Assembly: GCA_014860355.1 (NCBI GenBank)
Contig: JACZJV010000146.1
Location: forward strand, 1-39,663
Reading direction: 5' to 3'
DNA: 39,663 nt
Source of the DNA: Burkholderiales bacterium
Lineage (GTDB): Bacteria > Pseudomonadota > Gammaproteobacteria > Burkholderiales > SG8-39
How positions within the stretch are numbered: position 1 is the first letter of the stretch; the number at the start of each line of letters is the position of its first letter. Below, piece by piece: positions 1 to 8,642 of the stretch. The position numbers were made by a program, and so were the translations under genes. The notes below the pieces were generated by a model. That model was not told the origin of the DNA. It worked only from the letters and a program-made list of their open reading frames with translations, and did no database searches.

Positions 1-415
1 CTCTTATATCTTATATATGATACATGATATGCGCGCGCTCAGGAACGTATTTTACTCCGGTTCGCCGCGCGGATTTGCGGTGACAGGCAGGGCGTCGGAC
101 AGGCTCGTTGCGGCAGTGCAGCAAGTTTGGGCAGCAAAGTAGCGCAATACCAGATAGTCGATACGGCCTTGTTCTAACTTATTGATTCAACTGGACGTTT
201 ATTTTCGTGTTGCTTGATCCGGGCCGATGCTGACCGCGTCGACCGCCCGGCAGACGGTCGGCGACGATGCCGCGCCGTAAGAAAGTGGCGCACCCAAACA
301 GGGCGGCGCATGGCGGGAAGGCGAGAGTCTTTCACCCAGATGGGACTCTTTGTCCGCCGAAACACATACAGGCGCATGGCGCGCACTGCCCATCAATATT
401 TTTCGAGAGGAAATC
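1..415. other. Non-coding region upstream of aceA
   Basis: No convincing gene lies in this stretch. The short ORFs crossing it are not supported by start sites or recognisable products. The first 35 bases are strongly AT-rich, with repeated TTATAT-like runs, unlike the GC-rich remainder. This may be part of a promoter region or the end of an upstream intergenic region. A Shine-Dalgarno-like GAGAGG at about 405-410 belongs to aceA. I could not assign a clear -35/-10 pair. Confidence 0.4.
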
Positions 416-1723
416 ATGAGCCATCGAGAGCAGGAAATGGCCAAGATCAACAAAGACTGGACCGAAAATCCGCGCTGGAGCGGTGTGAAGCGCGGCTACA
501 GTGCCGAAGACGTGTACCGCTTGCGCGGATCGGTGCAGATCGAGCACACGCTCGCCAAACGCGGTGCGGAGAAACTATGGAAGATGACCAAGGAAATGCC
601 GTTCGTCAACTCGCTCGGCGCGGTCACCGGCAATCAGGCCATGCAGCAGGTAAAGGCCGGGGTTCCGGCTATCTACTTGTCCGGATGGCAGGTGGCGGCG
701 GATGCGAATGACAGCCTGTCGATGTATCCGGACCAATCCCTGTACGCCGTAACCAGCGTGCCCACTGTGGTGAAACGCATCAACAATGCGCTTGCGCGCG
801 CCGATCAGATTCAGCACATGGAAGGCAAGGGCGATATCGATTTCTACGCGCCTATCGTCGCCGACGCCGAAGCAGGCTTCGGCGGGGTGCTCAATGCCCA
901 CGAACTGATGCGGGCCATGATTGAAGCGGGCGCCGCTGGCGTGCATTTCGAGGACCAGCTTGCTTCGGTAAAGAAATGCGGCCACATGGGCGGCAAGGTG
1001 CTGGTGCCGACGCAGGAGGCTGTGCAGAAGCTGATCGCGGCGCGGCTCGCCGCCGATACCATGGGCGTGTCCACGCTTATTCTGGCGCGCACCGATGCTG
1101 AAGCGGCCAATCTGGTCACCTCCGATGTGGACGAAAACGACAAGCCGTTTCTCACCGGCGAGCGTACTGCCGAGGGTTTCTATCGGGTCAAGAATGGCTT
1201 CGAGCAGGCACTGTCGCGCGGCATCGCCTACGCCGAGTATGCGGACATGGTGTGGTGCGAAACCGGCACACCGGACTTGGACTTCGCGCGGAAATTCGCC
1301 GAAGGCGTGCAGAAGAAACACCCTGGCAAGATGCTTGCCTACAATTGCTCGCCCTCGTTCAACTGGAAGCGCAACCTCGACGACGCCACGATCGCCAAGT
1401 TCCAGCGCGAACTCGGCGCCATGGGCTATAAGTTCCAATTCATCACCCTGGCCGGTTTCCATGCGCTCAACTACTCGATGTTCGAACTCGCCTATGGCTA
1501 TGCGCGTAACAACATGACCGCCTTCGTCGAGTTGCAGCAGAAGGAATTCGCGGCGGCGGACAAAGGATTCACCGCGGTCAAGCACCAGCGCGAAGTCGGT
1601 ACCAGCTATTTCGACGATGTGACCCAGGTGGTGCAGGGCGGCAAGTCTTCGACTACGGCCTTGCACGGTTCGACTGAAGACGAACAGTTCTTCGACGAGC
1701 CGAAGAAAATCAAGGCCGCCTAG
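416..1723 (+). CDS. aceA: Isocitrate lyase
   Basis: The 435-residue product cleaves isocitrate to glyoxylate and succinate in the glyoxylate shunt, in the cytoplasm. The length matches the 434-residue E. coli enzyme. The catalytic signature [17 protein letters not shown] is present, with the catalytic cysteine at residue 188. The family stretches [12 protein letters not shown] and NCSPSFNW also appear. The reading frame is open 22 codons further upstream, but the ATG at 416 is preceded by GAGAGG at a 5-base gap and gives the normal family N-terminus. It stands alone, and no malate synthase is visible in the window. A strong hairpin terminator follows directly. Confidence 0.96.
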   Translation: MSHREQEMAKINKDWTENPRWSGVKRGYSAEDVYRLRGSVQIEHTLAKRGAEKLWKMTKEMPFVNSLGAVTGNQAMQQVKAGVPAIYLSGWQVAADANDSLSMYPDQSLYAVTSVPTVVKRINNALARADQIQHMEGKGDIDFYAPIVADAEAGFGGVLNAHELMRAMIEAGAAGVHFEDQLASVKKCGHMGGKVLVPTQEAVQKLIAARLAADTMGVSTLILARTDAEAANLVTSDVDENDKPFLTGERTAEGFYRVKNGFEQALSRGIAYAEYADMVWCETGTPDLDFARKFAEGVQKKHPGKMLAYNCSPSFNWKRNLDDATIAKFQRELGAMGYKFQFITLAGFHALNYSMFELAYGYARNNMTAFVELQQKEFAAADKGFTAVKHQREVGTSYFDDVTQVVQGGKSSTTALHGSTEDEQFFDEPKKIKAA

Positions 1724-1744
1724 AAGCAGCTTCACCCGCAATGG

Positions 1745-1774
1745 CGCCGCAGCGTTGTACGCTGCGGCGTTTTT
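1745..1774 (+). terminator. Intrinsic terminator of aceA
   Basis: A perfect 10-bp stem, CGCCGCAGCG paired with CGCTGCGGCG (1745-1754 and 1760-1769), has a 5-base loop and is followed at once by five T. It starts 22 bases after the aceA stop, which is the textbook geometry for Rho-independent termination. Confidence 0.9.
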
Positions 1775-1833
1775 CATGTGCGGTACGCAACCGGGGCTAA
1801 ACTGCTGCAAAATCCAAGCGCGGGCGTACGACT

Positions 1834-2391
1834 GTGGCATACGTGATCCTACTTAATAAACCCTATGGCGTGCTGTGCCAGTTCACCTCGGCAGAAGGGC
1901 GCCCTTGTCTAAAAAATTACGTTCCGGTTCCGGGTGTTTATCCGGCTGGGAGGCTGGATACGGACAGCGAGGGGCTGCTGGTGCTTACCGGCGACGGCTC
2001 GCTGCAGGCGCGCATCAGCGAGCCGAGGCGCAAACTCGCCAAGATCTACTGGGCCCAGGTCGAAGGCGTGCCTTCCGCTTGCGCGCTGCAGATGCTGTGC
2101 CGCGGTCTGGATCTGGGCGATTTCGTTACGCAGCCATGCGTCGCCCGGCGCATCGACGAACCCAAGTGCCTGTGGCCGCGTGACCCGCCAATCCGGCAGC
2201 GACAGCAGATCCCAACGGCCTGGCTAGAGCTGACACTGAAGGAAGGCAAGAACCGTCAGGTTCGGCGCATGACCGCCAAGATTGGCCACCCGACCCTGCG
2301 TCTGATACGCTGGGCCGTGGGCCCGTGGACCCTGGACGGCCTCGACCCCGGGCAGTGGCGCGAGGCCCAAGTACCTGAAACAGGGATCTAG
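1834..2391 (+). CDS. rluE: 23S rRNA pseudouridine synthase, RluE-like
   Basis: This 185-residue protein of the RsuA/RluB/E/F family isomerises a uridine in rRNA to pseudouridine. The catalytic motif [13 protein letters not shown] is present, with the likely nucleophile Asp42. The N-terminal [13 protein letters not shown] and the C-terminal [23 protein letters not shown] are typical. There is no N-terminal S4 domain, and RluE also lacks one, so RluE (U2457 in E. coli) is the best match by architecture. Translation appears to start at GTG (1834), because no ATG precedes the conserved N-terminus. The substrate position is inferred from the family, not shown by sequence. Confidence 0.88.
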   Translation: MAYVILLNKPYGVLCQFTSAEGRPCLKNYVPVPGVYPAGRLDTDSEGLLVLTGDGSLQARISEPRRKLAKIYWAQVEGVPSACALQMLCRGLDLGDFVTQPCVARRIDEPKCLWPRDPPIRQRQQIPTAWLELTLKEGKNRQVRRMTAKIGHPTLRLIRWAVGPWTLDGLDPGQWREAQVPETGI

Positions 2392-2499
2392 CACTTCGAC
2401 TTGCGAGCAAGCAGCGGCGTTATTGCCCGTGACGACGTAGTATTTGCCGATCGCCAGTCCTAGACTATTTTGTTCTTGTTACCGAGTGAGCCTCGATCC

Positions 2500-2985
2500 A
2501 TGAAGCGCGATTTCCATAGCCGTTTGAAGTACGCGACAAGCACTCTGGGCGCCGCGATGGCGGGGCTGATGATTTGCGCCGGGTCCGCCCAGGCGCAGCA
2601 GAGTTCCTTGCCTTCGACTACGCTCAGCGCGGGTATTCACTTGATTCAGGTCGAGGTGGCGCGCAATCAGGAGACGCGCTCGCAGGGATTGATGGGGCGC
2701 AAGTCCATGGCCCAGGGCGCCGGAATGCTGTTCCTCTTCGATGAATCGGCAGCTCACTGCATGTGGATGAAAAATACGCTCATCCCTTTGAGCGTGGCCT
2801 TTCTCGACGAGCGCGGTCAGATCCTCAACATCGCCGACATGCAGCCGCTGGACGAGACTACGCACTGCGCGACACGGCCGGCGCGCTATGCCCTGGAAAT
2901 GAATCAGGGATGGTTCAAGAAACGCGGCATAGCCGCTGGGGCGTCGATTCAGGGCTTGGAGCGGCTTTCGCCCGCTGCGCGCTGA
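2500..2985 (+). CDS. Exported DUF192 family protein
   Basis: This 161-residue protein has a signal peptide (positive Lys/Arg start, hydrophobic TLGAAMAGLMICAGSAQA, then QQ) followed by a DUF192 domain. Family hallmarks are RSQGLMGRKSM, GMLFLF, CMWMKNTLIPLSVAFLD and the C-terminal ALEMNQGWFKKRGIAAG. It should be periplasmic; the family's biochemical function is not established. The frame is open from a TTG at 2470, but ATG 2500 places the signal peptide correctly. No strong ribosome binding site is visible. It is convergent with the PF06181-like gene. Confidence 0.85.
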   Translation: MKRDFHSRLKYATSTLGAAMAGLMICAGSAQAQQSSLPSTTLSAGIHLIQVEVARNQETRSQGLMGRKSMAQGAGMLFLFDESAAHCMWMKNTLIPLSVAFLDERGQILNIADMQPLDETTHCATRPARYALEMNQGWFKKRGIAAGASIQGLERLSPAAR

Positions 2986-3071
2986 ACGGTTTTATAGTCT
3001 GCGGCAAAATGAGGGGATAACTCGTACTGCCCAGGGTCGGGCCGGAACAATATGACTTTTGTCCCGGGATC

Positions 3072-3557
3072 CTAGAAGTAGGTCGCGGTGTGCCCTGCCG
3101 CGGCCATGAAGAACAGCAGCGGAAACGACAGCACCAGGTTCAACCTCGATACGAGGAACGCGCGCCGGCGCGCAGCCACTCTTTGCGCGTCGCTCGCGTC
3201 TACCAGTCCCAGAGCCAGCTTCTGCGCGGGCCACAGCAGCGCCCAGACGTTGACCAGCATGATGGTGCCCAGCCAGGCGCCGATTCCGATGGCGAGATGC
3301 CCGGGCTGCAGGGTGAATGCGGCGGTGAAATTCGCGCCGAGCAACGCGGCGCCGGTGATCCAGGTGGCTATCGAGGCCCAACGGAACCAGGCTAGCGCTG
3401 GCGCAGCGATATGGCGGTTGATGGCTGCCGCGCTGCCATCGGCCGCGGCGGACTTCATCGCCGCCATCTGGACGAAATTGAAGTAGTAAAGCAGGCCGAC
3501 CCACATGATGCCGGACATGAAATGAATCCAGCGTGCCAGTGACGGGACGGCGTCCAA
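3072..3557 (-). CDS. PF06181-like membrane protein (urate hydroxylase N-terminal-like)
   Basis: A small integral membrane protein with about four hydrophobic segments. The opening segment SLARWIHFMSGIMWVGLLYYFNFVQ (residues about 7-31 from this start; cited here as the segment from the first Ser-Leu to Val-Gln) resembles the start of PF06181, the membrane domain of PuuD-type urate hydroxylases. Unlike PuuD it is short and has no C-terminal cytochrome c part, so urate oxidation cannot be assumed. The start is uncertain. TTG at 3557 lies one base after the stop of the upstream 32-residue ORF and has GGAAG five bases before it. TTG 3587 and ATG 3518 are alternatives in the same frame. Confidence 0.7.
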   Translation of the reverse strand: MDAVPSLARWIHFMSGIMWVGLLYYFNFVQMAAMKSAAADGSAAAINRHIAAPALAWFRWASIATWITGAALLGANFTAAFTLQPGHLAIGIGAWLGTIMLVNVWALLWPAQKLALGLVDASDAQRVAARRRAFLVSRLNLVLSFPLLFFMAAAGHTATYF

Positions 3558-3558
3558 A

Positions 3559-3657
3559 TCAGCTTCCGATCGCGTAGCGCGCGACAAGGTAGAGCACGAG
3601 CGTCAGCGCAATCCCACAGGCGATCGTGGCCGGCAATGAATCCAGTGGGTTCTTCAT
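3559..3657 (-). CDS. Putative 32-residue single-pass membrane protein
   Basis: A short ORF from ATG 3657 to TGA 3559 encodes MKNPLDSLPATIACGIALTL followed by VLYLVARYAIGS. It contains one hydrophobic helix (about residues 10-28) with a charged Arg near its end. It lies between sodB and the PF06181-like gene on the same strand. Its stop is one base before a TTG start of that gene, which suggests translational coupling. No clear Shine-Dalgarno is seen, although the preceding sequence on the minus strand is purine-bearing (GCGAAATTG). I do not recognise the family, and the ORF may be fortuitous. Support comes from position, polarity and hydrophobicity. Confidence 0.45.
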   Translation of the reverse strand: MKNPLDSLPATIACGIALTLVLYLVARYAIGS

Positions 3658-3668
3658 CAATTTCGCGG

Positions 3669-3694
3669 ACGTGCGCTCAGGTGTGAGCGCACGT
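3669..3694 (-). terminator. Hairpin downstream of sodB
   Basis: A perfect 11-bp stem, ACGTGCGCTCA paired with TGAGCGCACGT, has a GGTG loop and begins 11 bases beyond the sodB stop. There is no T-tract on the minus strand, so it may be a 3'-end stabilising structure or a weak terminator separating sodB from the small downstream ORFs. Confidence 0.55.
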
Positions 3695-3705
3695 GATGCA
3701 TCGCA

Positions 3706-4287
3706 TCAGCCGCCGTAGTTCTTTGACACGAAATCCCAGTTCACCAGATTCCAGTACGCTTCCACGTACTTCGGGCGCGCATTGCGGTAGTCGACGTAAT
3801 ATGCGTGTTCCCAGACATCGCAGGTCATGAGCGGCAGGTCCGCACCGGTAAGAGGAGTGGCCGCGTTGCTGGTGTTGGCGATGTCGATCGAGCCATCGGG
3901 CTTTTTTACCAGCCAGGTCCAGCCGGAACCGAAATTGCCTACGGCGGATTTGGAGAAAGCCTCCTTGAACGCGGCGAATGAGCCCCATTTCTTGTCGATC
4001 GCAGTGCCGAGCGGGCCCGGGGGCGCCCCGCCCCCCTTGGGCGACAGGCAGTTCCAGTAAAACGTATGGTTCCAGACCTGGGCCGCGTTGTTGAAAATGC
4101 CTCCGGAAGCCTTCCTGCCTATGTCCTCGAGGCTCGCGTTCTCAAATTCAGTGCCCTTGATGAGGTTGTTCAGATTGGTGACATAGGCCTGATGGTGCTT
4201 GCCGTAGTGGTATTCGAGCGTCTCCTTGGAGATGTGGGGCTGCAACGCGTCCATGGCAAATGGCAAAGGCGGCAATTTGTGTTCCAT
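3706..4287 (-). CDS. sodB: Superoxide dismutase, Fe type
   Basis: This 193-residue cytoplasmic enzyme dismutates superoxide to oxygen and hydrogen peroxide. All four metal ligands are visible: His27, His74, Asp157 and His161 ([11 protein letters not shown]). Gln70 in [11 protein letters not shown] is the residue typical of iron rather than manganese enzymes. Length matches E. coli SodB. ATG 4287 is preceded by AGGAGA at suitable spacing. A candidate promoter lies upstream (4331-4360), inside the short gap after xseA. The sodB–xseA–exbB neighbourhood is one I recall as common in Betaproteobacteria. No convincing Fur box was found by eye. Confidence 0.96.
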   Translation of the reverse strand: MEHKLPPLPFAMDALQPHISKETLEYHYGKHHQAYVTNLNNLIKGTEFENASLEDIGRKASGGIFNNAAQVWNHTFYWNCLSPKGGGAPPGPLGTAIDKKWGSFAAFKEAFSKSAVGNFGSGWTWLVKKPDGSIDIANTSNAATPLTGADLPLMTCDVWEHAYYVDYRNARPKYVEAYWNLVNWDFVSKNYGG

Positions 4288-4330
4288 TCTGGATTCTCCT
4301 TGTTTGTCTGTCGCGGCTGCGAGAAAGATA

Positions 4331-4360
4331 ATTGTAGGCGATAAGCCCCGCCAGTAGCAA
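4331..4360 (-). promoter_or_regulatory. Candidate sigma-70 promoter of sodB
   Basis: On the minus strand TTGCTA (4360-4355) and TACAAT (4336-4331) are separated by 18 bases, close to consensus. The predicted transcript would start near 4324, leaving a leader of about 37 bases that includes the AGGAGA ribosome binding site. Confidence 0.5.
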
Positions 4361-4374
4361 TGAAGCCCACCAGC

Positions 4375-5730
4375 CTATTGGGGTTTTTCGACGCGCACCG
4401 AGGCTGCGCCGTGTGCGAAGGAGATCTCCAGTGGATCGCCGCGGCGCAGGCCGGCACTGGTGCGCACCACGCGGCCCTCCGGCGTGCGCGCGATCGCGTA
4501 GCCGCGCTCGAGTACCGCCGCAGGGTCCAGATGGGAGAGTCCCAAGGAAAGACGCGCAAGGTCCTCGGCAAGCACGGCCAGTCGCTGCGGTGTCGCGCGG
4601 CGCAGCGCAGTGTCCAGTTGTCCGATTCTGTGCTGCAACACGCCCAGGTTCGGCATTGCCGCCGCCAGCCGCCGGAGCGCATGCGCCAGGCGCCACTCGG
4701 CATTGTGCGTGCCGAGCGCAAACGCCGCACCGAGGCGGGCGCGCGCCGCGCCGAGGCGCGCCGAACTTGCTGCCAACCGGTCGACGGGGCTCTGCAGGCG
4801 TCCCGCCAGCGTATCCAGCCGCTGTGCTCTTGTATTGAACGCGAACTGCATCTGTCGCGACAGCGACTGCCGCAACTGGCGCAGATCGGCGAGCAGTTCG
4901 GCGCGCGCCTGACTCGCCAGCTCCGCGGCGGCGGTAGGGGTTGCGGCACGCCTGTCGGCGACGAACTCGGCGATAGTGAAGTCTGTCTCATGGCCGATGC
5001 CGGTGACAAGCGGGATCGGGCACGCGTGGATCGCGCGCGCCAGCGCTTCGTCGTTGAACGCCCACAGGTCCTCGATCGAACCGCCGCCGCGGCACAGGAT
5101 GAGCACATCGCATTCATTGCGTCTTGCCGCGGTGGCGATGGCTGCGGCGAGCTGTTGCGCGGCGCCTTCGCCCTGAACCTGCGCCGGATAGATGACTACG
5201 GGAATGGAAGGATTGCGTCGCGCCAGCGTGGTGAGCACGTCGCGCAACGCTGCGGCCTGTGGCGAGGTGACGATGCCTATGCGTTGCGCGTGCAGAGGCA
5301 GCGGCTGTTTGTGCGCGGGATCGAACAGGCCTTCCTTCTCGAGCTTGTCGCGCAGCCTGAGAAACGCTTCGAACAGCGCACCTTGACCGGCACGGCGCAT
5401 CGATTCCACGTTGAGTTGAAAGTCGCCGCGCGCTTCGTACAGGGTGACCAGAGCGCGCGCTTCCACCTTGAGTCCTTCGCGCGGCTCCCAGTCGAGATAC
5501 TGGCCGCGGTTGCGGAACATGACACAGCGCACCTGCGCCGCGTCGTCCTTGAGCGAGAAATACAGGTGCCCGGATTTGGCGCGAACGAAATTGGATATTT
5601 CGCCTGTCAACCACAAGAGCGGATAGCGATGTTCGAGCAGGTCGCGCACGCTTCGCGCCAACGCCGAAACGGTGAAAATCTCCGCTGGGAGAGGGCTGGA
5701 AACCCGCGTCGAATCTGGCTCCGAAGGCAT
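4375..5730 (-). CDS. xseA: Exodeoxyribonuclease VII large subunit
   Basis: This 451-residue protein is close to the 456-residue E. coli protein. XseA is the catalytic subunit of exonuclease VII, which degrades single-stranded DNA in repair. An N-terminal OB-fold (FTVSALARSVRDLLE, LTGEISNF, GHLYFSLKD) is followed by the nuclease core with ILCRGGGSIEDLWAFNDE and GIGHETDFTIAEFVADRRA. A long helical, Arg/Ala-rich C-terminal region follows and ends in a small domain with LERGYAIART. The small subunit gene xseB is not in this window. ATG 5730 gives the expected family start. A DnaA-box-like site lies just upstream. Confidence 0.95.
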   Translation of the reverse strand: MPSEPDSTRVSSPLPAEIFTVSALARSVRDLLEHRYPLLWLTGEISNFVRAKSGHLYFSLKDDAAQVRCVMFRNRGQYLDWEPREGLKVEARALVTLYEARGDFQLNVESMRRAGQGALFEAFLRLRDKLEKEGLFDPAHKQPLPLHAQRIGIVTSPQAAALRDVLTTLARRNPSIPVVIYPAQVQGEGAAQQLAAAIATAARRNECDVLILCRGGGSIEDLWAFNDEALARAIHACPIPLVTGIGHETDFTIAEFVADRRAATPTAAAELASQARAELLADLRQLRQSLSRQMQFAFNTRAQRLDTLAGRLQSPVDRLAASSARLGAARARLGAAFALGTHNAEWRLAHALRRLAAAMPNLGVLQHRIGQLDTALRRATPQRLAVLAEDLARLSLGLSHLDPAAVLERGYAIARTPEGRVVRTSAGLRRGDPLEISFAHGAASVRVEKPQ

Positions 5731-6252
5731 GTCTGGATATTACACTATCCACAGCAAGGCCTTGCGCGGGCACTGCTCAATTAACAGGCAATACCTCCTC
5801 CTCTGGCGCAGGCATAACTCTTTGTATTTATGAACCAAAAAAGGCGGTTTAAATTTTGGGCAGCGGCAAAAAAGCCTTTTGTGAACTCAACTTAAGGTGC
5901 TTTTCTGCTAATTGTGCACAACTTTATCCACACAAATTGTGGATAAGCTTCCGGCTCGCCCGGGTACGCGCGGCGCAGGCTGCAGGATGCGCTGCGGCGC
6001 GCACGACAATTGCCCGCGCCGCTACGCCGCAACACGACGCCGGCGCGAGCCCTCCGGTGTATTCCATCGCATCCAGGCAGGTGTCCATGCGCATATTTGA
6101 AAACCTGGAAACGGCGCCTCAGTTGCAGGAGTGCGATCAAAGACATCCACTCCTACTTCAAGCAAGCAATCGACTCCAGGCCGGCTCTAAGCCTTGCTGA
6201 AAAGTTGCGCAGAAGCTAAAGTGACGGCGGAAAAAATTTTCGGGAGAGTTAA
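5731..6252. other. Non-coding gap between xseA and exbB
   Basis: No supported gene lies in these 522 bases between divergent xseA and exbB. The left half contains an AT-rich tract (about 5818-5860) and DnaA-box-like sequences at 5745-5753, 5924-5932 and 5938-5946. A 10-base palindrome, TTGTGCACAA, sits at 5912-5921. The right half is GC-rich and featureless to the eye, apart from GGGAGAG just before the exbB TTG start. It must hold promoters for both flanking genes, but none is clear. Confidence 0.5.
5924..5946. promoter_or_regulatory. Inverted pair of DnaA-box consensus sites
   Basis: TTATCCACA at 5924-5932 and its exact reverse complement TGTGGATAA at 5938-5946 are separated by five bases (CAAAT), so both 9-mers match the DnaA-box consensus TTATNCACA. 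A one-mismatch copy, CTATCCACA, lies at 5745-5753. No dnaA, dnaN, gidA or rpmH gene is nearby, so this is not obviously oriC. It may regulate xseA or exbB, or titrate DnaA. Confidence 0.55.
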
Positions 6253-6900
6253 TTGTTTGCGCTCATCGCCGCTGCAGGCTGGCCGGTCTATCCGTTGCTG
6301 ATCGCCTCGATCATCGCGGTAGCCTTGATCATCGAACGTCTGATGATGTTGCGCAAAGAGAAGATAGTGCCCGCCGATTTGTTCGGCAAGGTGGTCAACG
6401 TCTATCGACAGCAAGGCGTGAACCCGCAGATGCTGGACCAGCTCGCCAAGGATTCTCCGCTTGGACAAGTGCTCGCTGCCGGTCTGAGAAACTACAAGAG
6501 TTCGCGCTACGTCATGAAGGAGGCCATCGAGGAGGCGGGCCATGCGGTGGCGCACGAACTGGAGCGCTTCCTCACTACTTTGGGCACGCTCGCGACCATT
6601 GCCCCGCTTATGGGCTTGTTCGGCACCGTAGTGGGCATGATCGAAATTTTCGGCTCGCAATCGCCCGCGGGCACCAATCCACAAGTGCTGGCGCATGGCA
6701 TCTCGGTGGCGCTGTACAACACCGCGCTTGGCCTGGTGGTCGCGATTCCGGCAATGATCTTTTACCGTCATTTCCGCGCCAAGGTGGAGAGTTTTCTGGT
6801 GGAGATGGAACAGCAGGCGAGCAAGCTGGTGGACCTGATACATGGAGAACGTCTGGACTTCGACGGCACCAAGTCGCCGCGGTTCCTGGATAAAGCATGA
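6253..6900 (+). CDS. exbB: MotA/TolQ/ExbB family proton channel protein
   Basis: A 215-residue inner-membrane protein with three hydrophobic segments: residues about 8-26, and two in the conserved half (TLATIAPLMGLFGTVVGMIE and ISVALYNTALGLVVAIPAMI). ExbB forms with ExbD a proton-driven motor that energises TonB-dependent uptake; TolQ is the cell-envelope paralogue. Here ExbD follows with an ATGA overlap, and there is no tonB, tolA or tolB nearby. The start is TTG 6253, preceded by GGGAGAG, and gives the usual N-terminus MFALIAAAGWPVYPLL. No in-frame ATG precedes the first helix. Confidence 0.9.
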   Translation: MFALIAAAGWPVYPLLIASIIAVALIIERLMMLRKEKIVPADLFGKVVNVYRQQGVNPQMLDQLAKDSPLGQVLAAGLRNYKSSRYVMKEAIEEAGHAVAHELERFLTTLGTLATIAPLMGLFGTVVGMIEIFGSQSPAGTNPQVLAHGISVALYNTALGLVVAIPAMIFYRHFRAKVESFLVEMEQQASKLVDLIHGERLDFDGTKSPRFLDKA

Positions 6901-7316
6901 ATTTTCAGCGCTTCCACGCCAGGGAACCCCTGGAGATGAACCTGATCCCGTTGATAGACGTACTGCTGGTGATCCTCATTTTCCTCATGATCACCACCAC
7001 CTATTCCAAGTTTGCCGAACTGCAGATCAATCTGCCTACCGCGGATGCGCAGAAACAGCTGGAGCGACCCAACGAGATCAACATCACCGTCAGTTCCGCC
7101 GGGCAGTACACCGTCAATCGCAAACCGGTGGTGTTCCGCGAAGTGACCGGATTTTCCGATGAGTTGCGCCGTGCGGCCGGCGAACTCAAGGATCCGGTAG
7201 TGGTAATCAATGCCGACGCCAACGCAACCCACCAGTCGGTGATTCATATCATGGAAGCGGCGCGGCTGGCCGGATACGGTCACATCTCCTTCGCCACTCA
7301 AACACAGTCCAAATAA
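6897..7316 (+). CDS. exbD: Biopolymer transport protein ExbD
   Basis: A 139-residue protein with one N-terminal membrane helix (LIPLIDVLLVILIFLMITT, residues 17-35) carrying the conserved proton-conducting Asp21. A periplasmic domain follows, with VVINADANATHQSVIHIMEA. The start overlaps the exbB stop by four bases (ATGA), so the pair is translationally coupled. It forms the stator with ExbB. It is the second gene of the exbB–exbD–lpxK–Trm112 operon. Confidence 0.92.
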   Translation: MNFQRFHAREPLEMNLIPLIDVLLVILIFLMITTTYSKFAELQINLPTADAQKQLERPNEINITVSSAGQYTVNRKPVVFREVTGFSDELRRAAGELKDPVVVINADANATHQSVIHIMEAARLAGYGHISFATQTQSK

Positions 7317-7348
7317 GCCGCAGCTGCGGTTCTCGCCCAGGGAATGAA

Positions 7349-8338
7349 GTGCGAGCAAGCTTTCCGGACAAGCACTGGTATCGCCTAAGCGCCCTGTCGC
7401 TCGCGCTGTGGCCGGCGAGCCTGCTGTATCGCCTGCTGGTGACGCTGCGCAGGCTCGCGTATCTCAGCGGCGCCCTGCGCGCCGTAAAGCTGCCGGTAGC
7501 GGTGATCGTCGTTGGCAACCTTGTGGCGGGCGGCACCGGCAAGACGCCGCTGGTCCTCTGGCTCGCCGCGATGCTGAAGAAAAGCGGGCGCGAGCCGGGT
7601 ATCGTAAGCCGCGGCTATGGCGGCAGCGCGGTGGGGCCGATGGCGGTCGACGCCGCAAGTGCGGTGGATCTGGTCGGCGACGAACCGCTGCTGATGGCAC
7701 GTGCGAGCGGCTGTCCTGTATGGATAGGGCGTGATCGCGCCGGCGCAGCCTCGGGTCTGCTTGCCGCGCATCCCGGATGCGACGTGCTGATACTCGACGA
7801 CGGATTGCAGCACTACCGCCTCGAGCGCGACATCGAGATTGCGGTGGAGGACGAGCGCGGCGTCGGCAACGGCCTGCTGCTGCCGGCGGGGCCGTTGCGC
7901 GAACCGGTTTCGCGCCGGGTCGACGCCTGGGTGGTCAATTCGGCTCCGCCAGGAAACCGTGGACCTGCATACAGGATGGACTTGCGCGGCGACAACTTCC
8001 GCCGCGTGGCCGCCCCGCGCGATGGCGCCCCGGCCGCGGCGTTTGCGCGCAAGAAGCTGCACGCCGTGGCCGGCATCGGCAATCCAAAGCGCTTTTTCGA
8101 TCACCTCGCCGGGCTGGGGCTGGCTACGGTGAATCACGCGTTCCCGGATCACCACGCCTATAGCGCCGGCGAACTCGATTTCGGAGAATGCGATGCGCTG
8201 CTTATGACCGAGAAGGATGCGGTAAAATGCGAAGCGTTTGCGCGCCAGCACTGGTATGCGCTGCAGGTCGAGGCACAACTGGCCCCGGCATTTTTCGATT
8301 TCATCCTGGCGAAGCTAAATGGACTCAAGACTGCTTGA
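7349..8338 (+). CDS. lpxK: Tetraacyldisaccharide 4'-kinase
   Basis: A 329-residue inner-membrane-associated kinase that phosphorylates the lipid A disaccharide precursor at the 4' position. An N-terminal hydrophobic helix ([18 protein letters not shown]) precedes the P-loop GGTGKTP (residues 61-67). [20 protein letters not shown] and FPDHHAY are family motifs. Length matches E. coli LpxK (328). The start is GTG 7349, after AGGGAA. The 3' end overlaps the Trm112 gene by 20 bases. It lies in one operon with exbBD, as in many Proteobacteria. Confidence 0.94.
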   Translation: MRASFPDKHWYRLSALSLALWPASLLYRLLVTLRRLAYLSGALRAVKLPVAVIVVGNLVAGGTGKTPLVLWLAAMLKKSGREPGIVSRGYGGSAVGPMAVDAASAVDLVGDEPLLMARASGCPVWIGRDRAGAASGLLAAHPGCDVLILDDGLQHYRLERDIEIAVEDERGVGNGLLLPAGPLREPVSRRVDAWVVNSAPPGNRGPAYRMDLRGDNFRRVAAPRDGAPAAAFARKKLHAVAGIGNPKRFFDHLAGLGLATVNHAFPDHHAYSAGELDFGECDALLMTEKDAVKCEAFARQHWYALQVEAQLAPAFFDFILAKLNGLKTA

Positions 8339-8501
8339 TATCCTGGTGTGCCCGATCTGCAAGGGGCCGTTGCTCTACCGCAAGGCCGAACAGGAACTCA
8401 TTTGCAAGGCGGACCGGCTGGCGTTCCGCATCCGCGACGGCATTCCGGTAATGCTCGAGGACGAGGCGCGCAAGCTCGATCCCGCTGAAGATATCCAGTA
8501 G
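8319..8501 (+). CDS. Trm112 family protein (YcaR-like)
   Basis: A 60-residue protein of the Trm112/YcaR (UPF0434) family: [12 protein letters not shown] at the start and [13 protein letters not shown] in the middle. Only two cysteines (CPIC) of the possible zinc knuckle are N-terminal, and a third is at LICKADR. Trm112 proteins in other organisms activate methyltransferases; the bacterial role is unclear. It begins inside lpxK, so it is translationally coupled. In relatives kdsB and adk usually follow; here they lie about 17 kb away on the other strand. Confidence 0.9.
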   Translation: MDSRLLDILVCPICKGPLLYRKAEQELICKADRLAFRIRDGIPVMLEDEARKLDPAEDIQ

Positions 8502-8642
8502 TGCTACCGGTGCAGGTGAAGCGCCGCAGCGGCCGCCCGCTGCCGAGAATCACGCAATAGCCGCGCCGCGGGCGAAGGACGACAGGGCTATCTTTTTGCC
8601 GGGTTTTCCTTGCAGCCGCGGCGGCGGGAATTCCGACAACCA

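Noticed and set aside
575-1840. 421-codon minus-strand ORF across aceA
   Set aside because: It mirrors isocitrate lyase codons in high-GC DNA and has no family features; the aceA product is unmistakable.
4360-5784. 474-codon plus-strand ORF across xseA
   Set aside because: Shadow of the xseA frame; the Arg/Gln/Ala-rich product has no conserved motif.
5731-6252. The xseA/exbB gap as the chromosomal origin
   Set aside because: Only two exact DnaA boxes and one near match are present and none of the usual origin genes is nearby; kept only as a DnaA-binding candidate.
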